Position numbers and translations under genes: made by a program. DNA of 64,000 bases, taken from the NCBI GenBank assembly GCA_019914945.1, contig CM034099.1:12785001-12849000 (forward strand). Direction: 5' to 3'. Positions 22,274 through 32,507 of this stretch are shown in pieces. The DNA comes from Typha latifolia (lineage: Eukaryota > Streptophyta > Magnoliopsida > Poales > Typhaceae). The notes beneath the pieces were generated by a model. The model did no database searches, had not been told where the DNA came from, and was given only the letters and a program-made list of their open reading frames with translations. Each line of letters begins with the position of its first letter. Within the stretch, counting starts at the first letter, position 1.

Positions 22274-25261
22274 ACATATTTTCTTGCCGACGCCGGTCTA
22301 CCACCGTCGTCGCTGCCGTCACCACCGCAGCACCACCCTCACCGCCTCTCTCTTTCTCCCTCTAAATCTCTTTCTCTCTTTCGATCTCTCTATCTCTCGT
22401 GCTATCTCTTTCTCTCCTTCCCTTGCCGACGCCGGCCTACCGCTGCCGTCGTCGTCGTCGCCGCCGCACCACCTTCTCTTTCTTTAACTCCCTCATTCTC
22501 TCTCTTACCCTCCTCTCTTTCTCTCTCTCTCTATCACCTCTCCCTTTCTCACCACCTTCTCTCTCTCTAACTCCCTCGTTCTCTCTCTACCCTTCTCTCT
22601 TTCTCTCTCTCTAGCACCGCTCTCTTTCTCTCCTCGCCGACGGCTTCTCGTTGTCGCCGTCGTCGCCGCCGCACCACCTTCTCTCTCTCTCTCTCTATCA
22701 CCTCTCTCTCTTGAGCTCTCTCCCTTCTCTTATCAACACCAGCCGCCGTTGTCGCTGTCGCCGTCGCCGCCGCCGCAACCTAGGTGAGCCTCCCTTCCTT
22801 CTCCTTCTCTTCTTCTTCTTATTCTTTCTTCTTTCTTTCTTTCTCTTCTCCTTCCTCTCTTCTTCTTCTCCATTCTTGGCCCTCCTCCTCCTCTTGTTGT
22901 GTAGGAGACAGTGTTGGAAGAGGACTATTATTATTATTATTATTTTATATAATTACTTCCTAATGATAAGTAACATAGTCTATTTAGGTAATTAATTATT
23001 TTGATAATTTATAACTAATATAATTTTACTAAGCATTTTAGTATAATAATTTATTAATTACAATTATAAATATTGCCTATAAATTTATTTAGAGTTTTAG
23101 TTATTATTTATTAGTGAATATATGTAGTCTTATATTTATATTTAACTTATATTATATATGTCTATTTTAAGTATATTAGTATTGTCTAATAGTTTGTATA
23201 AAATGGAATACTAGAATTGCAGATTATTTTTGTATAATAGGATAATGATTATTTTATGTATAATCTAGGATTAGTTAAATAAGAGTAAGTATTACAAAAT
23301 AACTAGTAATAATATTATTCTATAATTATATTTTTATTAAATCATATATATAGTCGTCTTGGTTATTTATAAAAAGGAGATAAATTACTATATACTTATT
23401 TTCTATAATTACCAAATTGGGATTTTATTAAATAAATATAAATAGCATATTAATATTGCCACAATTAAATTTATCCTATAAATCTAATCAATATTAAACC
23501 TAATAAAATATCATATTTTACTCGAACGAATTATAATCAGATAAACAACTAACTTTATGTTACTTAAACATTTTCAAACTCTGAACCCCGTTATTTGAGA
23601 CCCCGAGGATCTCACTAGCGTTGAGTGGCAGTTGATTGATGGACCTGAGGGATACGTGTGTTGAGTCTTCTGATAAGATGTGAGTAGTCTTACCCCTTAG
23701 ACGTCTTTCTCAAATTATGTTATATTATATATTTATGTACATGCATGTTTTGGCCTCCAGCATGATTATGATTTTATCTAGAGATGATTATAGTCGAGCA
23801 TATTTTATCATGCATTCGATTATGCTGATTTTGAATATGAGTACATTGGTGACATATATAGAGATTATTAGAGATGATTTTACTGTTATGATTGTTTACT
23901 GAGTTGATATGTAGGATGAGTATGCATGTAATAGATTAACATGAGTATGCATGTGTTGACGATATAGTTGGAGACTACATTGCATCATTTTCTCTTGATT
24001 CCTATTCCACCTAAATTCCTGTTATACATTGACTTGTTATCGTACTGGATATATGCATTTGCTCTGTCATTTAGAATGAAAGCATGAAATGTGATTGCTA
24101 GGATAGTTAATAGAAAGCGTGAGGATACCCAAGTGGGCGTGAGGGTCAGGGCGTGCCTAGAGATGATTGATCACTCAACATAGTCGCGATCCTGTTGGCC
24201 TGACGTCTGAGGTCGTTAGTCTGTGTGCGCAGCAGATATTCGGACACATGTCGTTCGCTAGGGCATATGTGGCGAGTTATCCTCACGAGATTTCTATCAA
24301 CTATGTGGGTGCCCGGTCTGGATGGATGTTGATACCCTAGCGGGTGGCGGGGTATGGCTATATTAGAGATACTCTTACGAGTGGCGGAGTATACTCTGAG
24401 CCTTTGGACATGATGTTGAGACCGGGTACCGGGTATTGACTGTGCATAGTGGTCTAGTATGATGATATTATACTGAGATGTCGGTGATGATTATGATGTT
24501 GAAAAATGCATATGATTTCATTATCATTTGATTACCTAATTATCGAGTGGTCAATATTTATCATATATGATTGCATTTGATATCATAACGTGGTCATGGT
24601 CGGCATGCATCATGTGTCATATTTGAGAGAGAGTTATGATGATAGTATGATACGGAGATTTGTTTACTCATGGTCGAGGATTATATACTTGTATCAGTTA
24701 TGACATGTTATCTACTTTTTATTTATATATTATTGAGGATACATTCATATACTCATTTATGACATGATACACTTTCTGATTCATATTGAAAAACCCCTAG
24801 ACACAAATATGTATCTAAATACTAGGCAATGATATCACTCGTTCGCTTAAGTAAAAGTCTGTAGAAATATTAAGAATGAAAGCAGAGATGAACACCAAGA
24901 TTTTAATGTGGAAAAACCCAAACGAAAAAAAAAACACGGATCCAAACTCGGATCAAAACCAATCACTAGAATAGTAGCAGTTACAAGACTGACTCACAAA
25001 ACAACCCGTCGTTCCAAACGACTTTGTTCCTCTCAGTCTTGATCGCTAGAACCCATGATTCACTACTTCTTGTGATTAAAGTCCAATCTTCGTAGCCCTC
25101 GAGATTGATCTTTTGTTTAGATCGCCCTTAAGACAAAAGATTAAATTCTTGTAGATGAGTGGAACCTTGTTCATTGAAGAGCCAATGTGGCCTCAAGAAA
25201 TCTCCTTCAATGATCCTTCTTCCACTACCCTTAAGATAGGGCATCATAATCTTTATATATG

Positions 25262-25440
25262 ATCTCCAAGATAGAGCCAAATCCAAGTCTTATCCGTACT
25301 CACGAAAGTACAAGATAGAGCCAAATCCAAATCTTATCCGTACTCACGAAAGTACAAGATAGAGCCAAATCTTAATCTTATCCGTACTCACGAAAGTACA
25401 AGATAGAGCCAAATCCAAATCTTATCTATACTCATGAAAG
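25262..25440. repeat. 44-base tandem repeat in the nested LTR
   Basis: About four head-to-tail copies start AAGATAGAGCCAAATCC and contain TTATCCGTACTCACGAAAG, with a few substitutions in the last two copies. Confidence 0.85.
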
Positions 25441-25465
25441 TCCAATATTCTTAAACTTTGTTGGT

Positions 25466-25690
25466 GCGTTCGAACGGGCTCGAGTGCGTTCGAACGCGAC
25501 AGCTTGAATTCTTCAGGTTGCGTTCGAACGTGTTTGTGAATGCAACTCTCGGTATGTGTGAACGTAGTGCCCCCGTTCGAACACGTTTATGAACGCGACT
25601 CTCTATCTATGTGAACGCAGATTTCACGTTCGAACTCGTTTGTGAACGCACCGCGTTCGAACGCGTTTGTGAACGCGGTGTGAACTCAAC
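25466..25690. promoter_or_regulatory. GTTCGAAC palindrome array in the nested LTR
   Basis: Six full GTTCGAAC words lie here, two of them extended to GCGTTCGAACGCG (near 25488 and 25652), plus GAACGC half-sites, in an LTR whose other sequence is unrelated to family A. Function is not shown. Confidence 0.4.
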
Positions 25691-26869
25691 AGCTTTTCTC
25701 CAATAATCTTGTAATTTTTCAAATGAGAGATATTCTAGACTTGTGTAAAGCTCATATACATGAAAAAATACACTTAGAATATTTTGTACACAATTGCCAA
25801 CAAATAAAAACCTAACACATATTATCCAGTACATGATTTACTCTCTGTTTGGCATCACTGATTCGGGGTAAGGTCTATTCATTGAGCCTTTTGCTCATGA
25901 CTCTCTTTATTTATTTTCTAACCCCTCAGATTTGTGGTACGTGATAGTGACATGAGATATCTTGAGAAGATATTTTAGAGTGATGATGATGTGAGCTATT
26001 GATGCGAGACGGTATAGAAGATAGTTTAACCAGACATTGAGTTGTATCGTTGTTTATTATATTTGTACCTTATTGTATCAGATGATGATTTGTATAGTAT
26101 ATGTCAAATTTTATAGCACTCGTGTATCAGTTGTTTAATTGTATCTTGATGGTTTGTTGTGGCCTGTGTGGGCCTTGCGAGATTATGGAGTGGTCTAATG
26201 TATATTATTATGGACTTAGATATTCATATGTTAATAAGTTTATTTGGTCGATATTATGATGCATTTGGTGATGGATTATGTGATCATGGATAGGTTCACA
26301 GGTTTTATTTGATGATGTCATGATTATATGTGCACATGAGAGTATCTGTGCGTGACGGGCCCCTTCCGACCTGTCGCGTGCACCGCGCGTGCCGTGTGGG
26401 CGCGTGGGCGTGCACGTGCCGTGCCGGGTGGGGGCGTTACATATTCACCAAATATTCATCTGTTGTTATAAAATTATGAAACTAAGTAGAATAGATTCAT
26501 AACTCCTTGATCTATGTTTTATATATTTACGCTCATTACAGATTCGAACTACAACTAGGACAACAATATAATATATTGCGGATGATAGTGGGGATGACAG
26601 GTGTAGTGGATTATAGGGTTAAGGATGATATTAGAGATGAGGGTGGATGGTTGGTATTGTTTGAGGGATAAGGATGAAGGGGAAGAAGTGGTCGATATCC
26701 CAAAGAAGAGGGATGACTCGATAGACGAGGGAGATTAGAAGTTAGAAGAGACATTGCTAATGGTAGAGGTGATAGGTTGGTGAAGAGGGAGGAGGGAGAT
26801 TAGAGTAAAGAGAAGATAGAGAGGCAAGAAATCAAAATTCCAATAGCATAATGATTTTAGCTATCATCC

Positions 26870-27424
26870 CGCCGGTTGATGAAACAAAAAAACAATCAAC
26901 TACTTTGAGTTATAATTTACAAGATTACCCATGTTCATAAAGATGGAACACCTTTAAATACAAATTGTGCTAAAAAAATTGTGAGTCAATAATTTTCCTT
27001 CCTACTTAGATATTAATATTGATCTTTTTTATATGCTATTCATTCTTTTCATTTCTTTATTTTAACATCAACTACTGAATGAAATTTATATATATTCTTA
27101 GTGAGAGATGGAAAAATAGCTGCTAGCATACTATAGGGTGTAGAAAAAGAGAAAGATCATAACGACATCTATTCTCAAGTATTTGGTACAAAAAGAGGCG
27201 GTCGTGTTCGTGGATTAGGTTTGGGGCCCAGCTTTAAGGATATAACACGAGATATACCTTATCCTTCATATATTGCAGAAAAAGTTGTAGAGGAAAATCA
27301 TGCACTACGAGAAAGAGTTGATTTTCTTGAACGTGAGTTGGCCGAAATAAAATCATTAATGAATATGCCTGTTGATATTGACCAGACTGATAATATACTA
27401 ATTGAATTTGATGATGAGATATAA
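26870..27424 (+). pseudogene. En/Spm (CACTA) type plant transposase remnant
   Basis: A first piece around 26930-26985 reads HVHKDGTPLNTNCAKKIV, like the 'TH.KDG.PVN..AK.I' block of plant Ptta/En/Spm proteins (Transposase_24 family). After an apparent intron, a second piece, 27140-27424, reads DIYSQVFGTKRGGRVRGLGL, the conserved 'D.YSQV.G....GRVRG.G.G' motif. It then enters a leucine-heptad coiled coil (ENHALRERVDFLERELAEIKS) and a stop. These proteins bind element ends alongside the CACTA transposase. No CACTA terminal repeats were found, so this is an isolated remnant. Confidence 0.6.
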
Positions 27425-28200
27425 GTTTTTACTTTACATATGTTTGTTTGCTTAACAGAGTGAGTTGTAAAATTATGATACATTCTTTTTAAATATACAA
27501 TATTTTTTAAACAAAAAATTTCCGATGAACCAAATGCAGCTGATGTTGAACATCATAATCTTGATGAACCAAATGAGAAAGATGCATATTCTTCCTCATC
27601 TAGTCATATAATTCCTTCAAATAAGGTAATATCTGAAAAGTTTAATGTTTTACTTTTAGATTAAAATGCCAAAAAATTTATTTTATAAAACACTCAACTA
27701 TATAGTGTTTCACGTTTAGAAAATGCTGAAGAGTTAGTGTTTTATCAGAAAAAACTAAAAAATAATTTCAATGTAAAATTTGGAGGAGCTACAATTTTTT
27801 TTCATTTGGGATTCCGAGTGTAGTTGACTTTGGAGAATGACTACATAATTTTAACTTATAGAACTCTTCTATATCTTCAGAAAAATATATTTTATGACAA
27901 ATAAATATTTGAGGATAAAGTTATTATGTTACAAATTTTTTCTTTATATTTTTATTTATATATTTCTCGTTTAATATTTTTAGTAATAATATGCTTAATT
28001 TTTTAGTGTTTTATGTGCATTATATTTTTTTAAGTAAGTCGTTGAATTATTCAGCATTTATTTACATAAAAAACACTGATACGCTTTCAAAAAATGTTGA
28101 TATGAGTAGCATTTTATTTTAAGCCGGGTAAAGTGCTTACGGTTTTGCATTTTACTTGGGGCTAAAATCGACTCCTTTTCGGTAAATAAATTTAAAAATA
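27425..28200. other. AT-rich stretch, nothing recognisable
   Basis: No coding potential. It may be the non-coding tail of the CACTA remnant, but terminal repeats are not visible. Confidence 0.5.
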
Positions 28201-28254
28201 TATCGTAGTTTGGTCAAAAACTCGTCTAAAGTGCACCAAGGAGAGTTGGGTCCA

Positions 28255-28420
28255 AGTAGAATTATATCATTTAACCAAATATCCCACATCTTCTTCCCTT
28301 TCTCTCCCTCTTTTCTCACTAAACCCAAACCCTACGTCCCTTTCATGTTTCCTGCTTTTCCTTCCTTTCCCATCCCGGGCAAGGTAGTCTCCTCTCCTAC
28401 TTTATATCCGAATTGTCGCG
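28255..28420 (+). promoter_or_regulatory. Host-like promoter / 5' leader candidate
   Basis: Pyrimidine-rich 'cttcttccctttctctccctc' (Y-patch-like) is followed by 'acccaaaccctac', close to the telo-box AAACCCTA common in plant housekeeping promoters, then an ATG at 28345 and a good splice donor, CAAG|GTAGTC, at 28383/28384. It could be a remnant first exon, or a 5' leader exon of RPC3 spliced to an acceptor at 31934. It is unproven. Confidence 0.25.
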
Positions 28421-29107
28421 CTCGTCGTCGCTAGCCGCCACCACGAGCCGAGTTGCCATTGCCTTCACCGTCGACCTCCCCTTCCATGGTAACATGCTTT
28501 CCTCCCCCTTGCGCTTCCTCTTTTTTTATTGTGTCACGATTAGGTGGGCTGCCGCTACGGCCAACTCATCGACCACCTACCACCATCCACCACCTGCCAC
28601 CATCCACCACCTCGCCTTACCCTCTCTCTCCTCCCTACCTCTTTCTTTGTCTCGGCCACATGCGGCGGAGCCACCGCTCGTTCACATTAGTCGTTCTCGA
28701 CTCAACCTTTGTATCTTCCTTTTCTCTAGCATTCCTTTCTCTTGATATCGTTGTGGGTGTGCTAGGTTTGGGGCTACTTCAGATGAACTCAATAACATAG
28801 TTTTGGGCTGCCCAAGGCAGCCTATCAAGCTCAATTTCCTGTATACTTTAGTAGATAATACTTAACTACTATAAACTTGATGTTATTGCTGTTGTTATTA
28901 CTTTCTTATGATGGATGTACTTTTTCCATTGGTTGTTAATTGTATTACTTATTACTGTCATTATTCCTTAGTGTCTCCCTCTCTAAGTACCGTAGATATA
29001 GGTTTTTTCTTACATGTGTATACTTATATCATTCATATATGTATGTATATGGATGCCTTTAGTCCATAATTGTATATGTGCTTAAGCATCAGCATAGCAT
29101 GTGTACG

Positions 29108-29686
29108 TAGGGGTGAAAACTGAAAACAGATCGAATACGGATTAGATAGTGCTTAACTCACATCTAGATCCGAATACGGATTTGGATACGGATTTTGAAC
29201 ATATATCAAAATTTACAATCATATCCTAACTAACTGGATATGGATCGAATAATTTTCAAATAGAAGATTAGATCTTAAATGGATGCGGATCAAATTTTAA
29301 ACGAATTATAACTTTTCTTTTGGAGACAATTAACATAAAATATTAAGAGTTTAAAAAAATAAATTTTTTGCATGTCAAATACATATAAATTTATTAAAAT
29401 CAATTTCTACAAATAATATAGTACAAATTATTGAGAACAATATCAATATTCATTATTTAAATAAGCAAACTACAAACTATAAATCATTCAAAAATTATGT
29501 GGATAAATGGATATACGATATTCGTATCCGTATCCAAAAAATTATCCGACCCGTATCTATATCTAAGTCTTTTACTCGTATACGAATTCGTATCCGGGTT
29601 GGGTAAAAATTGTTTACTCGAATCCGATCCGAATTGGGTCGGATAATGGGTTGGGTAGGAGTTAATTTAACCTGTTTTCACCCCTG
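29108..29686. mobile_element. hAT-type MITE, 579 bases
   Basis: Terminal inverted repeats TAGGGGTGAAAAC ... GTTTTCACCCCTG are flanked by an 8-base near-duplication (TGTGTACG 29100-29107 / CGTGTATG 29687-29694). The interior is built of repeated inverted words around GGATACGGAT / ATCCGTATCC. An 8-base duplication and C/TAGGGG ends are the hAT superfamily signature. It encodes nothing. Confidence 0.7.
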
Positions 29687-29849
29687 CGTGTATGCCTTAG
29701 TCAACTCTATCAGGTAGGCAAATAAGTACATGCCACCATATGTGCGTGTATTATATTTCTTGGATTTAGGTGCATATTTTAGAAAGAAGCGGTTGACTAA
29801 TGTTCTTGATATGCATCCCAAACATCGGATTGAATATCACTATAATCTC

Positions 29850-31160
29850 CATAACTATAACTATGTCTTGGCCCTTCTGAGTAGATATGACTTGAACCAA
29901 CATTGAGAGCAAAAGAACCTTGATGTTGTCCCATGTGCACTATATGGTATATCACCTCCTTGACTCCCTCCCTCCCTTCTACTAAGATTTGTAGATCTAG
30001 GTTGATCTCCCTATATCCACTCGACCTCTCTTGAGATGCAATGGGATTATTTGTTAAAGGGATGGCTCCTGGATGTCATTATGGCACCATTGTCATTATC
30101 ATCTAATCTCGTACTCATATCCCTTGCTCTACGATGGTTTGGCCTTGCCCTTGTTGCTCCTGCCTGTTGTAGTTGTAGGATATCGTCCAACCATAGATTA
30201 TCTCTATTATTGAGAACTCTATCATCTATCTCTTTTATTAGGTGTACGTGGATCTTCATCATCAAATACATAATCCGGATCAATGAAGTTATCATTTTGT
30301 TCTCTCCTTAAATTTTTTTTCTTCTAAACCCGTGTATTATAATGACAAAATACTAACTTCTCCAATTTCTTCATTGTGAGTCTGTTTCAAGGTTTTATAT
30401 GGATTAGTGAGAAAGTTGTCCAATTTCATTCATATTGACTTGATGAAATAGTTCGACTTTAAATCCCCTGTGTTATTTGCGCCAAAGTAGGAGCTTCATC
30501 TTGACCATAGCTATATAGAATATGAATGGCAATTTAGCATGATTTATAGTTTAGAGTATTAGACATAAAGATGCATGTTATCTTATAAATATTGTTTGCT
30601 ACTTGGAGTAGTGCTATTAATTGTTGCAGGTATTTGTTGGTATTAAAGTTTCCAAGTTTGAGTCCATATTTCTCCTATGGAGATCAAAATATTTTAAGAT
30701 TATAAAATATTAAACTTAAGATTTAAAAGATTTAAATATCTACCCACTTCTTTGTTGCATGATTTTGCTTTTTGGAATCAGACTCAAGTCTTGTAATCAC
30801 ACCTCTTACTCCCTTTATGACCTCACAATCATTTGAGACATTTTTTGAATATTGGAATTTTGGATTCAAAGAATAGCTTGCAAGTATTAGTAAGTTAGCT
30901 AAAGAAATACTGAAGTAGCCTACAATCTTGGTATAATTGCTTATCCCTTTTTTGTTAATCATCTCCCACCATTTCTTGTAGCCCTTAGTAGTGCCAATTT
31001 TTTTTTTTTATCTAAGTGATTCTCTTATCCTATCTGTAACTTCATGAGAAAGTCCAATTTTGATTTGTCGTCACTTTTAAAATTGCTATACAAAATTTGA
31101 CATTAGTCTAAAATTTATTCCAAACATCATCTCAATCACGTTTTGGCCAATAATTCAGTC
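29850..31160 (-). pseudogene. hAT transposase pseudogene, C-terminal half
   Basis: Minus-strand pieces match the Ac-like BED-finger/DUF659/hATC transposases of plants: 'YKKWWEMINKK' (about 30945), 'SYSLNPKFQYSKN' and 'GVRGVITRLESDSKKQNHATKKW' (30732-30900), then after stops 'KKLEKLVFCHYNTRV' and 'DPDYVFDDEDPRTPNKRDR' (about 30215-30380), the end of the hATC dimerisation domain. Multiple frameshifts and stops make it non-functional. The N-terminal BED finger and catalytic region are not seen. A related copy lies at 45170-46110. Confidence 0.65.
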
Positions 31161-31199
31161 CTTGGGTTTCATCATATCAACTCTATTGAGACATTCTTG

Positions 31200-31983
31200 T
31201 GATGTTAACATTCATCTTTAATTATCATTTTGCTTCCTGATGCTCTATAGTGCAAGAAAATGCATGAAAAACAACTAAAACCTAGTCTAATAATCTCTTT
31301 ATTTTCGTTTGATATTTAGTGCTTTTATTGCTATTATTATGATTAGGGCCTCGCTTGAGTTTTTAGTCGGTGGATCCCAAACAAGCAGGCATACTATACA
31401 CCAATCATTAGCAGATATTGATTATTATCACGACTCGACCACTACTATTTATCGATGGTTATCGTACACCATGTGGAATGTTGGGGAGGGTCAGAGCATA
31501 GTTGCAAGCTAGGGCTCATGTGAGTATTCTGCATTGACTTGTGATGATGAGTCGAGGACTCGTGCAAGTATTCTGCACCAATGTGCGATGATGACTCATT
31601 GTGATGCTGATAGGCTTTATGATTGAGGTTCCTAGTATACAGTGGTAGAGTATCAATCAACTGTTCCCTAAGCATAGGTAGGTGATAGTACCACTTAGTT
31701 TCACGCCCTCTTTGGAGATGAGTCCGGATTGTGTTAGTGCTGAGAGTGTCTTGAGTGATTATTATGATGGTTTTAATGAACATTACCCTTCATAACATTC
31801 GTAGTGCAGAGGAATTTACGCACATGATATGCTATGACGTTTATATTTTTTGGATTATCTATGCACCGTCATATCTATATTTGGGTTAAGCCCATTTATT
31901 TTTCATGAATAATTGTGCTCTCATTTTATGTCAGGATCTAATCCCTCTTCCTAGCTCGCCTCTCTCTCTCTCTGATTAGAGAA
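31200..31983 (+). promoter_or_regulatory. RPC3 upstream region
   Basis: No transposon is recognised. Close to the start codon are 'gttaagcccattt' (31887-31899; AAGCCCA is the complement of the TGGGCTT site-II type motif of plant housekeeping promoters), a plausible splice acceptor ('tttatgtcag', ending 31934) and a (CT)n pyrimidine patch at 31960-31973. No TATA box is evident. Confidence 0.35.
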
Positions 31984-32507
31984 ATGATGGTTGGGCAGCA
32001 TGGCATAGATCTCGCGATTGACCTCATCACTACCCACTTCGGGGATCTTGTAGCTGTAATTAATCTCCTCTTCTTATTCTCCTTCTCCCTCTTGTTCCCC
32101 TTTTTCTCATCTTTTATACTTCTCTTTCTCTCACACACAATTCTTTGCCTATACATTGTAGAAGGTCTGCAGATGCCTCCTCAAGCACGGCCCCATTTCG
32201 CTTCAAGAAATATCCCGTTTCACACAACTCTCGAGTTCCAGAGTCAAGAATTGCCTCCTCGTCCTCATCCAGCACAATTGCATCCAGGCCTTCTCCTCTC
32301 CAAGTATCCTCACTATGTTTTTGTTTTGTTTTGGTTCCTTTGTTGGTTCCTGTTATTTGATTGTGGTATTGGGTGTGGTTGTGTTTGTGTTTAGGAGGAA
32401 GTAGTGAGAAGTTGGTGACGTTATATGCTGCGCTGTTCAATGGGATCCTCCACCGGATGCGTTTTCCAAAGTTTTTGGGGATAGTGAATGATGATCTTGG
32501 TGAGCAG
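31984..32507 (+). CDS. RPC3: RPC3 exons 1-3: first winged-helix domain
   Basis: Three exons (31984-32055, 32162-32303, 32395-32507) are separated by short introns of 106 and 91 bases. They join in frame as ...[20 protein letters not shown]... and ...QAFSSP|RGSSEKLV... The block through '[21 protein letters not shown]' is the N-terminal RNA polymerase III HTH_9 winged helix. Two adjacent ATGs open the frame (31984 and 31987); the family usually begins 'MV', so the second is the likelier start. Confidence 0.9.

Larger units (their letters stand above)
24787..25817 (-). mobile_element. Nested solo LTR with perfect CATAT duplication
   Basis: It begins TGAAAAACCCC and ends CCTAACA, flanked by perfect CATAT (24782-24786 and 25818-25822). 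It interrupts 'gattcatattatccagtacatg', which is continuous in the copy at 3950. It carries a 44-base unit repeated about four times (25262-25440), a TATA-like 'tatataaag' on the minus strand (about 25250) and an array of GTTCGAAC words (25466-25690). Orientation is inferred from the TATA box and array order. Confidence 0.8.
21876..26441 (+). mobile_element. Long solo LTR of family C (about 3.5 kb) with a nested LTR
   Basis: It starts TGTAATAACCC, ends GGGGGCGTTACA and has no internal domain, so it is a solo LTR left by LTR-LTR recombination. It is flanked by TATTT/TATTC. Order: AT-rich stretch, 32-base palindrome (22022-22053), (CT)n to 22900, AT-rich core 22920-23600, unique 23600-24780, then a nested solo LTR 24787-25817, then the 3' part. 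Net length about 3530 bases, in the LARD range for LTR size. Long Ser/Leu ORFs at 22028-22614 are microsatellite artefacts. Confidence 0.8.
21799..26868 (-). mobile_element. 5' LTR of family A element 1, split and truncated
   Basis: 21799-21875 and 26442-26868 join into sequence matching the LTR at 11209-11690. The long solo LTR 21876-26441 sits in the gap with a 5-base duplication (TATTT 21871-21875 / TATTC 26442-26446). The LTR stops at 26868, just before its TATA region, where unrelated CACTA-like sequence starts. Confidence 0.75.

Noticed and set aside
22028..22614. Long open frames rich in Ser, Leu and Phe
   Set aside because: They are translations of (CT)n/(CTT)n microsatellites inside LTRs, with mirrored Glu/Arg frames on the other strand; the same applies at 2684-3335, 7079-7654 and 8024-8689.
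25262..25440. CRISPR-like regular repeats
   Set aside because: The units are directly adjacent with no variable spacers and lie within a plant LTR; this is an ordinary tandem repeat.
32145..32360. Alternative ORF opposite frame of RPC3 exon 2 ([14 protein letters not shown]...)
   Set aside because: The frame used by the spliced RPC3 product explains this exon with clear homology; the serine-rich frame is a shadow.
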